Part shown: piece by piece, positions 11,433-23,545 of the stretch
Numbering within the stretch: position 1 is the first letter of the stretch
Layout: the number at the start of each line of letters is the position of its first letter
Assembly (NCBI GenBank): GCA_026210745.1
Contig: CP110630.1
Coordinates: 5,828,001 to 5,892,000 of the forward strand
DNA length: 64,000 nucleotides
Direction: 5' to 3'
DNA from: Exobasidium rhododendri
Lineage: Eukaryota > Basidiomycota > Exobasidiomycetes > Exobasidiales > Exobasidiaceae
Made by a program: the position numbers and the translations under genes
The notes under the pieces: model-generated
Seen by the model: the letters and a program-made list of their open reading frames with translations, nothing else
Databases searched by the model: none
What the model was told of the DNA's origin: nothing

Positions 11433-12998
11433 TCATGACTCCGTTTCGGTAGACTGACTGTGTGGTGCGCGCTCCACTGGAGCTTTTGATGGACTTGGAA
11501 TGTGGTACGAGGTCACGATTGCCTTTGTCGTCGCATGTAAATCCTTTCCTCGCAATTCCTCGTTGTTGACCGTCTTTGCCCAGACTTTGTCCTCCTCGAC
11601 CTTCTCAATCGACCGCATAGAGATGCTGCTCATAGCTGCCTGGATGAAACCTGGTCCGAGGACAGGGGTCAAGAGCACCAAAGGTATGATACGTCGCCTG
11701 CTTTCGTAGGCTTGGGCAATCTCTACCATGACGGAGAAAGTCAAGCAGATGTAATCGGCTGATATAGAGCTCTGAGCGGGGTGAGACACGAAAGTTGACC
11801 ATAGACGATCTCGCTGAAGCCAGGCCTCATAGTGCGCCTTTCCCCTTATGACCAGGGAGAAGATGGCAACGAAAGCGTAGATCGTAGACATGCTGACGGG
11901 CCGTCTCCATCGCGATGAGATGACTGCTCCACTGCGTAATTTACCCGGGAGAACCAAGAGCAGTGGACACAGGTGCATGACTAGAATACTTGACAGACTG
12001 GACGGAATCTTGTAGACTGAAATAAGACCAAGCAGAGCCAGGGCAAAGCAGTAGAGCAGCTCGGTGTATCGAGGTGGACTGATGATGGAGTGTTGGGTGA
12101 CACTGGTCGAATGTTCAATGGAGGTCGCATCCGAAGGAGGTATCTCTTCTCGTTGCAGATCCCTTTGAGAACTCGAGGATCTGTCTGAGGAATGAACGTC
12201 GATGACGTCGTCTGCCTTTTCCCCGTGTAGAATGTCGTGTGGATCAGAGCGAGTGATGACGGCAGCGGCAAAGAGGTTCATTGCGACGCTGATTGCTACT
12301 GCCTGCCCGAGGATCATGTACAGCCACACATGTGGAACCATTGCTCTCCTGCCTGGTAGGTAGAAAGAAGAAGGGGAACATGTCAGCACGGGAAGAGGTG
12401 AATGCAATACCAGCGATCGTCTCGCACCTTCCAGCCTCAAGAGTAAAGCCCAGCTCCCGACAGTGAATGTGCATATTTCGACGCTCCACCACCAGTTCAA
12501 CTTGCTACCGATCACATGAAGCCAGGCTTCCTCGAAAAGACTTGTATCTTGCAGCCAGGACGACATACGCATTAGCTTGGCGGCTGCGACCTTTTCTAGA
12601 CAGAGCGGGCTGCCTCCACAATCGGGTACAGATGTGATCTCGTACCCAGTCAGGTGAATCTTCCGAAGGTACGACGAATAAGACCAGAAGAGGTAGGAGA
12701 TCATGCTGACAGGGAATGGAATTCTCAGAAAAGTGATCATGAAGCTCTTGCCTTCTTCTCGCCAGACTCACAAGTACCACGTCGCAAAGAGACTGATGTA
12801 GGCCATGGCTACTCTTTGCTTGGCGAACGAGTCTCGCGATGATTTGTTGCGAAGGCCTCCATTTAACGCACTTCGAGTGAGGAATAGAAGGAGGTAGGCG
12901 ACGGAGACCAAGTACGTCATCAGTATGAGCAAGTATGGATTTAACGCCGCAAGAAGCAGGGTGAGATGCGGGCTATCACGTTCTGTTACTTCCATCAT
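11433..12998 (-). CDS. Multi-pass membrane protein of unknown function
   Basis: Three exons: 12998-12772, 12705-12428 and 12352-11433, giving 474 residues. Introns are 66 and 75 bp; the second one is a multiple of three and would read through silently, but it has a GT start, a CTGAC branch-like site and a CCAG end. The first helix pair (LLLAALNPYLLILMTYLVSV) follows a short N-terminus starting at the ATG at 12998. About eight hydrophobic segments are visible, with a central hydrophilic, Ser-rich stretch around DRSSSSQRDLQ. The segment TVGSWALLLRLEG followed by RRAMVPHVWLYMILGQ resembles an unnamed fungal membrane family often found near metabolic genes. The function is unknown. Confidence 0.7.
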
Positions 12999-13639
12999 GG
13001 TTGTCGTCTTAAGAGGGAGGAGGTAGAAGGAGAGAAGGAGAGAAGGAGAGAAGGAGAGAAGGAGGGGGTAAGGGAGAAGCGATTTCTTCTTGTGTCTCGC
13101 ACGGACGAGTCGTCTGTCGACGTGCATACACTATATGGTTGCCTGCCGTTTCTTTCTCTTAATCTACCTTTCGTTCAGTCTTCCTCACGGCCCGCCCAAT
13201 TTATATCTTGAACACGGTTGCCATTACAAGCACTACCGAATGCAAGGTATTTCCATGCGACTAGACAGCCTCGAGCTGCAATCCTAGCCGATCTCAGCGA
13301 CCCTTCCAAATTTTCTACTCCCTTCAGGCTCCTCAATTGACATTCGTAGGATCCGCTGGTACCTTTAGACACCGTCCTTGCGCTGGGTTGGTACTACATG
13401 ACTCTGCCCGATCCCCCTTTCTTAGCCTGGAACAGAGTGACAATTCAGTGACGCACTTCTCTCGTAATTCCAACGCGTCGCCTCACGCTTACTCCCCCAC
13501 CGGCCTTCATGTTAACTTTACCTAAGACAAGGTGGAGAAAGGAAGAACCGGTGAAAAAATTAGTGTCAGATTGCAGTAAAGAGAAGAGAGCGTCGATATT
13601 CTTACAACCTGATCACCCCCTTACGTTGTTTTCTGTTGC
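12999..13639. promoter_or_regulatory. Divergent intergenic region membrane protein / photolyase
   Basis: Contains a purine-rich tandem repeat at 13031-13062 close to the leftward gene. The rest shows no gene. It should hold both promoters; I cannot recognise a defined element. Confidence 0.5.
13031..13062. repeat. Tandem repeat, four copies of AGAGAAGG
   Basis: Four perfect 8-bp units in a row with a near copy (GTAGAAGG) just before. It lies 33 bp upstream of the ATG of the leftward membrane-protein gene, so it would be a pyrimidine-rich leader on that strand. Confidence 0.9.
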
Positions 13640-15833
13640 ATGGTCTGGAGGCCAGTCATCACTGCATTGAGAAAGACACTGCACTCGCCGCACATTCACT
13701 CTCTTCGTCCGAACACTCCAAGGACTCACCCGAACACTCCACGTAATCACCACCGTCGAGAAGTATCACTCCTGTCGACGTCGTTTTCTACTATGGCGCC
13801 CACAACGAAGAATAAGAGGGAGGCTCCCCCGACATCTACAACTTCGACGGATTCGATAGACGAAAAGCCAGTCACTGTCAAGGCCAAAAAGTCCTCGAAC
13901 GGACAGGCCGAAGTGGAAGCACCCCCTACAAAGAAGCGCAAACCTGTCGACGAGAAATTCATCGCACCAGACTCCACAAAGATTGACTATGCGCAATCAG
14001 AAGAAGTGGGATCCTATTCGAAATTTGCACCAAAGAAGAGCGATTTCAATCCGAATGCGCCCCACCTGCCAGGAAGCACGACTCCAACCGACAGTCTGCG
14101 AGAAGTCTTGAAGGGTCAGGAAAGACCAAAAGATCAGAGTGGAAATGTCGTCTACTGGATGAGGATGAGAGACTTGAGGATAGAAGATAATCGAGCGTTG
14201 GCACATGCCAGTGCTCTGGTGCAGGAGAATCAGAAGAAGAACAAGTCTGCTTCCTTGATCGTGCTGCACATTATCAGCCCTCAAGATTTCTTTGCTCATG
14301 AACGATCGCCGCGCAGAGTGGACTTCACAATGAGGAATCTGAAATACATTCAGAAACAGCTGGAGGACGAGTACAATATACCCATGTTCGTCCTGTCGCA
14401 CGAACCGCGGACGGATGTGAGTAACAAGGCGCTGCAATTGTGCAAAGAGTGGGGTGTATCGAATATGGTGGCCAACATGGAACATGAGGTTGACGAACTA
14501 TGGCGAGACATAGCCGCTGTAAAGTCGGGCAAGGAGCACGGCGTGCATGTAGAGATACTCGACGACACGTACGTCGTTCCACCTGGGGACGTTGTCACCA
14601 AGGAAGGGCGACCTTACAGTGTTTTTTCGCCCTGGAACAGGAATTGGGTCGATATCTTATCAAAAAAGCCAGAGCACTTGGAGGAAGCACCTCTCCCTCA
14701 AGCGAACGAAAAGTCTGTTCGATCTGATGGCGTCTTGAAGGGACTCTTTGGTAGCGCGATTCCCGATTCGATCAAGCACTTTGAATGCAAAGACGCCGAG
14801 TACATGAAGAAGCTGTGGCCTGAGGGTCACTCTGCCGCACAGAAGGTCTTGCAGAACTTCATCCTTGGGAAGGGCGGTCTTGCTGTCTTGGACGCTCCCG
14901 CTACGTCCTTCTCCGACAGCAAAGAAGGTGATGCAAACGGCAAGGACTCGAGGATAGCACGCTACAGAGAAGGTCGCAACCTGATGAGCGAGAATGGAAC
15001 AAGTAGAATCAGCCCTTACCTGACTGCCGGTATTATCAGCGCCCGACAAGTCCTGAGAACGGTACGAGAAGCTACGAAGGGAAAGTTGCAAGTTGGCAGA
15101 GATACAGGTCCAGGAGCGTACGACTTGGAGATCAGCTTTCGGGATTTCTATGGACACGTACTCACTGCATGGCCTAGAGTTTGTATGGGCAAGAATTACT
15201 TGACCAAGTACGACGGCGTTGTGTGGGAGCACGATGAAGAGACACTATTGGCATGGCAGGAAGGAAGGACTGGATATCCAATCGTCGACGCTTCCATGAG
15301 GCAAGCTGCCAAGCAAGGGTACATGCATAATCGAGGAAGGATGATCGTGGCCATGTTTCTTACAAAGCACTTGATGCATGATTGGAGGGAAGGCGAACGA
15401 TGGTTCATGCAGAATCTCATCGACGGTGACTTTGCCAGCAACAACGGTGGATGGCAATGGAGTGCTAGTACCGGCACAGATCCGCAGCCGATCTTTCGGT
15501 GAGTGAGGCATATAGGGGACAGAGAGCGGATAAATTGTAACAGTGTATGATTGACAATGTTGCTCCTCTTCGCGCTTGCCCCTTTCGAACGTTCCTCCCC
15601 CCTTCAGAATCTTCAATCCGACCTCGCAAAGTGAAAAGTGCGATCCCGACGGCGAGTATATCCGCCATTGGGTGCCTGAATTAGCACACATCAAGACAAA
15701 AGCCGTTCATTCGCCATACGATCGGCTGTCCAAGGAGGAATTCAAGAAGCTCAACTATCCTGCGCCGGTAGTGGACTACAAATTTGGCAGAGAGAGAGCT
15801 CTTCATCGATTCAAGAATGTTGGTGAAAAGTAG
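13640..15833 (+). CDS. PHR1: Deoxyribodipyrimidine photolyase (class I CPD photolyase)
   Basis: Exons 13640-15498 and 15608-15833 (intron 109 bp) give 694 residues. The enzyme uses blue light, FADH- and an antenna cofactor to split cyclobutane pyrimidine dimers. The N-terminal antenna domain (VVYWMRMRDLRIEDNRAL) and the FAD domain are complete: GTSRISPYLTAGIIS, WQEGRTGYPIVDASMRQ, and HNRGRMIVAMFLTKHL. The exon junction falls within the conserved PQPIFRIFNP. The first 50 residues are rich in Arg, His and Ser and lack acidic residues, like a mitochondrial presequence, and a second Met at 13793 is followed by a KKRK nuclear-type signal, so two start sites could serve mitochondria and nucleus. 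Yeast PHR1 is known in both compartments. The symbol follows yeast. Confidence 0.95.
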
Positions 15834-16141
15834 AAGCGGGAAAGATGGCCAGATACCCACATCCTCCTGACTTTACATATCCCGTACGATCACTCCTACC
15901 CGCTATCCTAGTAACTATCCCAGTAATTAATATGACCATTGTATCATTTCTGTCTGCAGAGTGCAAGACCGTCTGCCCTTTCTCTGACCATAAAAGTTGG
16001 ACGACACGTGGTCTGGATTTTTCTACTTTTTCCGAGAAGATTGCCATTTTTTGGAAGGTTGGAGCGAAGTGATTTATTTTAGCTTGCTGCCACTCCACCT
16101 GTTCCCTACACCTCCGCTCAAGACATCCTCTCGCCTTCGCC
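15834..16141. promoter_or_regulatory. Intergenic region photolyase / OGFOD1
   Basis: Tandem spacing between two rightward genes; terminator region of the first and promoter of the second. No gene or clear motif seen. Confidence 0.5.
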
Positions 16142-18351
16142 ATGAGTGTCGAGTCGTCCTTTGCTCCCCACCTGCTTTCCGACGAAAAGAGGAAGGAACA
16201 CAGAGACGCCTACGCTCTTTCGAGACCATATCGACACGCAGTAGTAGACGGCTTGATCAACGACGACCTACTTCAAAAGGCTCGTCAAGAAATACTGGAA
16301 GAGCTGCGATTCACTGAAAAGGAAACGGACATCTATAAAGTGAATCAGACTGGGGATCTTGCCAACTTAGACGGCCTGCCCGAAGCAGAAGCAAAGAGAT
16401 TGGAGAATGTGTTGGCAGTGCGAAATGCAATCTACTCTTTGGATTTTCGACAGTGGTTACAGGACGTCACTGGCTGTGGTCCTCTTAGCTCCAAGAAGAA
16501 GGACATGAGCATTAACGATTACACGAGTGGCTGTCACTTGTTGAACCATGAGTGAGTGGCGATGGTGGAGCTGTCACTTAATTTATCCCACTCATACATC
16601 GCATACTCCTCCGCAGCGATGTCATTTCCACCCGGCGATTGTCGTACATTCTATACTTGCCCGATCCTTCAGAGCCCTGGGATGCAGCGTGGGGAGGTGC
16701 GTTGGAGCTTTATCCGGTAGAGGGAAAGCATGTTCCTTCTAACACACCGACTGTGACCATCCCGCCTAGTGAGTGTCCCCACAGCTCTCCTCCATTCGAC
16801 CACGCAAAGATGAAGTAGCTCACTATCCCTCTCCTGAATTCAGAATGGAATCAGTACACCTTCTTTGCTGTTCAACCAGGCCATTCATTTCATTCGGTAG
16901 AGGAAGTCGTTCACCCCACCAAGAGTAGACTCAGTATCAGTGGCTGGTTCCATCGCCCACAGTCTGATGAAGAAGGATACGATGCGGCAGACGAGAAACG
17001 TGAAGAGGATGAGCGAAAGGACCATGCTAGTGCGGAAGGTCTTGTAAGTCGGAGGAGTGTCGTTGCAAACACAGAGAGGGCTCAGAGACTGAATTTTCCT
17101 TTTGCGCTTCTCCGATTCATGCAGCTTTCAAAGGAATTTGATCTCCCCTTTCGAAAGTACACCGAAGATTCCTCGTCGCCTTTGCCTGGTTCGACCATCA
17201 CAGCCTCAGACAAGTCCTTCCTTTCCTTCTTCTTGAACCCGGCATACCTGCAAAATCGCACACAGTCAGTTCTATACGACAAATTCGGTGACGAAAGCCA
17301 CATCCTCCTTGTTGATTTTCTGAACAAGGAGTTTGCAGCAGCTATCGAAAGTGAACTTAAAGTAATTGACGGGCAGGCCGAGTTGCGGTGGTGGGAGAAC
17401 GGAGGCCGAGCTAAAGCAAAAGTGCCGAGTCATTTGCTCGGTGTTGACCCAAGTCAAGGGTGGAGCATATCAGGTCCTCCTCACCGTCAACGTTTTCTCA
17501 CACTAGAAGACAAAGCAGGCTCTTCTTCGCTGCCTAGCACGAATGCGGCCCTGCCATCAACACTACCCAGCACTGGAACGGAATTGTTAAGACTTCTACA
17601 GACACATCTTCTCCCTTCGCCCGCCTTTCGACACTTTCTATCCAACATCAGCCAGCTAGTCCCTATTGGAGCTAGACCATTCCAAGTCAGGAGGTTCCGA
17701 CCTGGTCTTGATTACACCCTAGCGAGGAGCGACGATGAGGCTGTCCTCGATCTGACTCTTGGCTTAACGCCCGATGTCGGCAGTTTGGCTCTGAAACAGG
17801 CAGGCGCTATAGGTACAGCTCCAAAGGGACTGGCTGGTAAGAAGAAGCCGACCAAGAAAGTGAATGGTGCTGGTGCAGAGAAAATCTCCAAGTCCACGGC
17901 AAAAAAGCTAAAGGAGGCCTGGGAAACGGGTGAAGTGGGGGGTTGGGAAGCGTACATGCCTCCCAGCGAAGAGGGGGATGATCCTGCAGTGTACGGGAGT
18001 GGGAAGAACAAAGTGGAAGATGGCGCTCATGAAGAGGAGAGAGGTGAAAAAGGGGACAAGGGACAGGCCAACGATGATGCAGCAGCAAGTGGCTCCGGGA
18101 AGGAAGCAGAGGAGGAAGACGACGACGACGTGGATATGGACGAGGAGGAAGACGACGAAGAGGAAGAGGAGGAAGACGGCGTGCTGCTTAATTTGACACC
18201 CACTTTCAACACGCTCTCTCTAGTTCTGAGGGACGAGAAAGTCATGAGATTCGTCAAGTACCTGTCTGCAAGTAGTGGAGGCAGTAGATGGGACGTCTGC
18301 GCTGAATTTGAAGCCGGCGCCGTTGTTGTCGAAGAGGAAGAAGGATCATAG
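16142..18351 (+). CDS. Prolyl 3,4-dihydroxylase Tpa1/OGFOD1-like
   Basis: Four exons, 16142-16551, 16617-16768, 16844-17043 and 17125-18351, giving 662 residues. The family uses Fe(II) and 2-oxoglutarate to hydroxylate a proline of ribosomal protein uS12 (Rps23), affecting translation accuracy; fungal relatives also act in oxygen sensing. The Fe(II) ligands are visible at an exon junction: His136 and Asp138 in LLNHDD, distal His204 in GHSFHSVEEV, and the 2-oxoglutarate Arg216 in SRLSISGW. The second, inactive double-stranded beta-helix domain makes up the C-terminal half, with FLNPAYLQN and PIGARPFQVRRFRPGLDYTL. A Lys-rich plus very acidic insert (around residues 530-605, long Glu/Asp runs) sits before the last beta segment. 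Length is above the family mean because of this insert. Confidence 0.93.
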
Positions 18352-18874
18352 AGACCAAAATCATTTCCGTCCCCCGCATGTAATGTACAACACGATCATA
18401 GACATGTGATTCCAGACCAACGATGAGATCGGCCTGCCAGATCGGCTCTGCATCTCTCGATCAGTGGTGTTTTCCGACATAGTGTGCGCTCAAAAGCCGA
18501 AGATACGGTGCAAAGCCTCGTCCCCGCGTTGAAGTGCGATTATCCCAGGTACTGAATCTCGACGGAAGACGCGAAAGATAACAAAGCTGACCAATGGACT
18601 TTTTGCCCTTATCGGGATCGCGATAGGGTCCTTGTATGTATAAAATTGGACACTTGTGAAGTCGAGATGATTAATTCGAGCAAAGCGTTCCTGGCTTTCA
18701 GTGCTGCCCACAAGTGGGTAAGAATACAAAATTGGGAGAAAATAATAACAGATAGTTTTTACTATACAATATCTGGCAAGGCGCACCAAGTCTTCCTATT
18801 CGTTGTGGATGCATTAATACAGAGAGGTGCTTGACACTCATCCCGCTCAAGGTGGCCATGACCTCAACATCACC
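18352..18874. promoter_or_regulatory. Intergenic region OGFOD1 / potassium channel
   Basis: Tandem spacing of 0.5 kb. AT-rich between 18720 and 18780. An in-frame GTG at 18827 precedes the channel ATG but is not a likely eukaryotic start. No RNA gene seen. Confidence 0.5.
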
Positions 18875-21800
18875 ATGACAGACGCTCTCGAAAAGGTCAA
18901 TCGCGAGGAGGGCCTCAGCGGTCGAGACTATGCTCGTCGGGATGGTGACATCGAAGCGGCTCCCCGACGCAAATTGGGCGCCACGGGACATAAAGACAAG
19001 CAGATGAATCGTGCCATGTCCATCTCATTTCAAGAGGGGGAGCCTGTACCTAACCGAGCAAAGAGGCGGCGCAGAGCGCGAGCTGCCAGCATCTCTTCTT
19101 CGATCAGAATCAGCGATGAGGACGAGGAGGCGGAGGAGGAAGACGACGACGACGACCTTGCCTTGAGCGATATTGGCACGACGAATGATGAAGAGGACGT
19201 GGACGACGATGACGACGATGCACGATCGACTACACTCACCGAGGCTTCTGATATGTCTGACAGTGAAGCGTTCGATACCTCGCGCCGTCGCTCTAAGTAT
19301 GCACCCTCATTCATATCGAGGCGTCGTGAGCGGAGGCGGCTCAGGAAGAGAGAGCGTGAAGAGGAGGACATCAAGGACGACATAGAAGTAAAGTCGTACA
19401 GAAGGACGCCAGTCTTGACCGGTGTCATTGCCCCCTTCTCTATCATGCTGGAGGTGAGTGTATACGACGGATGTTTTCGGACCATCTTTCCGTGCGTAGA
19501 CTGACGCACCCTGTCGTCATCACAGATCCCCGGCTTCACCAGTCGATGGTATGTTCGTCAAAATGCAATGCAATTAGGCGTCTACTACAAGCCAAATCCT
19601 CCGATCCTCGATGTCGGTCTGGCATTCTCTCTCACAAGTGCTGTCATCGCCAACGTTGCCATTCTTGGGCGCTTCTCCGAACGTCTTACACCCAGGCGAG
19701 CGACGTTCATCGCAGGTTCTTGTCTTATTGCGCATGATCTCATCAATTCCGTCGCCCTGATAGCATTCGGTGTCATCCATGCCGTCAATGATGGATACAC
19801 ATACAGTGAAGCGTATTGGATGACTACCGCTGCGACAGGGGCTTCTCTCATCTGCACAACCTCACTGATATTCGATTACGTCCACACGAAGAATTTCAAG
19901 AATGCCGGAAGTGGGCTGACGCCGAAGCAAGCACAGCTTGTCATGGTGATCATGGCCTTCCTTGCGTATATCTCCATGAGTGCCATGATCTTCTCCCTGA
20001 TAATGCCGCTCGCTTTCCTGGACTCCATGTACTTCATGGTAGAGAGTCTGGCTACCGTTGGCCTGGGTGATATTGCTCCCTCAACACTTGGTGCCCGGGT
20101 GGCTCTGTTCTTTGTAGCGCCTGCCGGAATCATTCTACTGGCCGTCGTGATTGGCATCTCTCGTCAGACGATCATTGAAGAGTTCGAGAATGCTTACAAG
20201 CGAAGGCGGGCGCTCTTCAAACAAAAGGCAGCAGAGAGACATGAAGAAAAGAAGAGAAACAGGATACTTGGACTAAAGATCAAGAAGGGCGCAGGAAGGG
20301 GAGGAGGTGCTTCTTCCTTGTCTCTTCTGCGAAAGAACTCGATCTTGAGTAACGGAGCGGAGCTTTCCTCGATGAACGGCGTGGGTCCAAACGACACTCT
20401 TGCGAACAGGTCGATGAGAAGGACAAGTCATGGTCCTGTCCCTCGTGCCACAACGGCAGACGGTAGCCGTTGGTTCGGAGGCTCTTGGATCGGCGGCTTT
20501 TCCAGACGAGGTGCTAACATACCACGATTGGAGGCGGAAGAAGGGATGGGGCAGAGTGTCTTGGATGAAAAGGACCGCTTCAGATCCTCTCCACTCTCTA
20601 GTAGTGTCGATCTCTCGCTCACGAACAGTCTCGGTGGTGGGGGAGGTCATGAGCTGCGACGTACCGACACGATGGGCACGACCACCACAACGAATCAATT
20701 GCGAGAAGCAGAGCTCCTACTGGTCGCACAAAGACAAGAGATCGATCAAAACTTTGTCAAATTTCGAAAAGATCTGGCGAAAGCAGAAAGAAACGAGTTT
20801 TGGACCAAATTGAGTGTAGCTGCTGCCTTGTTTGCTTGCTTCTGGGTGGTGGGAGGTGCGATATTCAGTGTAATCGAGGGATGGACCTACTTTCAAGGCT
20901 TTTATTTTGTGTTTGTCGTCTTTACTTCGATTGGGTGAGTGTGGTTGGAGAAAGAAGATGGACCGGCGGGCAGGCGTTCTTGCGCTGATCTATCGTCATC
21001 ATTTTTCATTGTTAGATATGGCGATCTGGCGCCGAAGACTAGTCCTGGACGGGCTTTCTTCATCGTTTGGGGTCTCTTAGGTGTAGGGACGTTGACAATT
21101 CTGTTCTCTGTTGTATCAGACGCTTGGGCTAATCGAGTCCAGCAGAGAAAGTTGGCTGGCGAAAAGGTGAAGAAGCATACGAGACTGTCGAAGCTGGCCG
21201 ATAGAGTGCGAGGCAGCAAGGGCAGGGAGCGAAGGAGGAGGAGAGCAGAAGAGGAAGAGGACGAGGTACACAGAAGAGAAGCTGCAGAGGGAGAGGAAGC
21301 GGGAGGCGTCATGAACGAGGAAGTGGGCAGGGGTAACGACGCCAACGAGGGTGGCAAAGGCGGCGGAATCCTCCTCGACACGAGCAAGGACATCACACCG
21401 GCAGATGGGTCCATCCTCGAAGAGGAGGAGAAGGAAAAGGAAGAAAGAGAAGAGGGTGATCAAGATACAAATGAGGGGGAGTTTGTCGATATTTCTCAAC
21501 TGCACATGGACTTCACCACCACTGCCATGGAGTTCCATCGATTTGCGCTCGAGTTCATGCAGCAGAACCGGAGCAACGTCGTAGAAGCTATTCGACAGTA
21601 TCCCGAAATGCGTAGGATAGCAAACAAGGTGACCGACGCCGAGAAAAAGGGGGAAAAGCATCGAATCAGTCAAGAAGATCGAAAGAGGCTGGTGGATGCT
21701 GTCGCAAATACTGGCGATCCCACCGCTATACAGTCCACGCATCAATGGCTCCTCGTCCAGGACTTTGAGCACACGCTTCACTTGCTGATCGACAGATCTT

Positions 21801-21946
21801 CCACTTTTCAGAATGAGCTTGACAAGAAGGACGAACAACTACGAACGGCTGCCGATGAGATCGAAATGCTAAAGTCTGCCGGCCAAGCCCAGCAGGACTC
21901 TCCGTTACAGGGCGATGCTGTTGACGCGGAAAATGGGGGCCTGTAA
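18875..21946 (+). CDS. Outward-rectifier two-pore potassium channel, TOK1-like
   Basis: Three exons, 18875-19453, 19526-20934 and 21016-21946, giving 972 residues. Fungal TOK channels sit in the plasma membrane and pass K+ outward. Both pore loops are present: TVGLGD at residues 370-375 and, across the second intron, SIGYGD at 661-666. The 8-helix layout typical for TOK is visible, with four helices plus two before the first pore and the last helix pair around the second. The 193-residue first exon is hydrophilic, with Arg-rich patches and long Asp/Glu runs, and is far longer than the yeast N-terminus. A long loop (about residues 425-600) separates the pores, and the C-terminus is Glu/Arg-rich with coiled-coil-like helices. 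I chose the ATG at 18875, the first one in frame. Confidence 0.93.
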
Positions 21947-22741
21947 TGATGGCGAGGCAGAGTGAGCATCCACTTTTCTTACTTTTCTCTCTTACCGCTT
22001 GATCACCACATCACTGTGCTGTGTACTATTATATCTCTCGCAATGCCATATCCTTGTATGTCTCGCCATTCGGAGTGATCACCTTCGTTTTGAGGGACGT
22101 TCAATTAAAATCGCGTGGGTGGCTTCGAAAAGTCTATTTAGTCGGACGCCGCGCATCATAAACTCCCTATCGCGATCATCGATAGGACGCACCAATACTC
22201 TAAGTAGCCTGGCCTTGACGCGCTAAGGCTTTTCCTTCCCACCCCTGAAACGATCGGCATGCATCACAGCAGTGAGAGAGAGGAGGAGAGGGGGGAAGAT
22301 AGAGACGACAAAAGGGACGCGTTTCGGAACAACTTTTTTTTAGTTTAGAAAGAAACGGAATGGAAATAATAAACATCCTCAGAAAGAAAGTGCCGAGACC
22401 CTAGAGGCCAATCACGCAAAGGGGAGTCCGTCGCTCCAGTTACGTACGTCGCCTGTCTCTACAACCCAAAACCCACGACTCGCGCACGACCTTCATCCAT
22501 CAGACTCTTATTAAAAGAGCGTCCGAGCTCCTCTGCGCGCAACATCGGCGACAAGTACTGGCGGATCCCAACGCAGCCGACGCAAAGCACAGAACTCGAG
22601 ACTGTATGACTCTCGCAGGACATCAGCATTCATATTGACATCGACCAGACCAATCGATCGACACCGGCCCCAACATCATCAAAGAAACACTCTACTGAAT
22701 TCTTGCTCCTGCCTTGCTCAGGCGACAGGAACTAGAGGATC
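21947..22741. promoter_or_regulatory. Intergenic region potassium channel / small unknown gene
   Basis: 0.8 kb without a supported gene. A purine-rich stretch at 22270-22300 and a T run at 22333-22340. It should contain the promoter of the rightward gene at 22742. Confidence 0.5.
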
Positions 22742-23507
22742 ATGGCACCTTCGGTCAGATTCGTACCACGTTCTCTCACTCACCCCGGAGGATTGATATT
22801 TCTGGACCCTGCTCATCGTGTGTCGCGAGAGGAATTGGACCGTCGAGACGCACGCTGGAGAGCGCTACGAGACAGAGCGGCTGTGCGGGTATGGTCTGAC
22901 GATGCGACCCTTGTGGGGAGTATGCAACAGTATGCAGCGTCAGCACTTCGAGATTTCGAAGAGAGGACGTTGGGCAGAAGCGCAAGCAACGTGACGAGAA
23001 GGCTATTCTCCGACGAGTCAAATTCGTCTATCCGTAATGGTGGTGGACGATCTTTTCAGGAAGGTGGCAGTATCCGCCGCAGTGGGACAGACACTAACAA
23101 TGGACGATTCACATCAATGCTGTTGACAGGAAGTAAACGGAATCGACGATTTCGAGCAACAGTTCGCAAATGGGTCCGCACTCGCATTTGCTGAGACAGG
23201 GACACACGCAGGGAACGAGAGCGTCCAAAGAACCCTGCCACACTGCCTGACGAAGCACTATTATACCACGACTCCCGTTCGGATACTGGACAGGATCATA
23301 ACAACCAGCTCGATCTCACAACCGGAGCAACGCGCCTCGCTACCATTCTTCCCTGATCACCCTTCTACATTTCGACCTTCAAATCCACTTCATCATTGTA
23401 CACTTACTTATAGAGACAATAGACCCAGATTACTGCGAGCACCGGACGGTTCATTCGCAAGGCTTCAAGACTTGCGCGGAGCCAATGTAGCCAAATATGT
23501 GTGGTAA
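22742..23507 (+). CDS. Small protein of unknown function, probably two exons
   Basis: The ATG at 22742 opens a frame that stops at 23194, but a second frame is open from 23127 to a stop at 23505-23507 (about 125 codons), and an intron joins the two. The acceptor at 23133 and a perfect CTAAC branch site at 23094-23098 are visible; donors at 23034 (GTAATG), 23064 or 23070 (GTATCC) all fit the phase, so the protein would be about 221-233 residues. The N-terminus is Arg/Asp-rich (SREELDRRDARWRALRD); the C-terminal part is Pro/Thr/Leu-rich and ends AKYVW. No known domain. It lies next to the 3' end of the polyketide cluster. The single-exon reading of 150 residues is the alternative. Confidence 0.5.
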
Positions 23508-23545
23508 GCAAATGAGGTTGGGAAGAGCATTAGCACGTCTTCTTC

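Noticed and set aside
12745-12771. A 27-nt intron in the membrane-protein gene using the first nearby AG
   Set aside because: Too short for splicing; the 66-bp alternative ending at 12706 has a good acceptor and keeps the frame.
20902-21838. Long leftward frames rich in Ser and Leu opposite the potassium channel
   Set aside because: They mirror the Glu/Arg-rich coding of the channel C-terminus.
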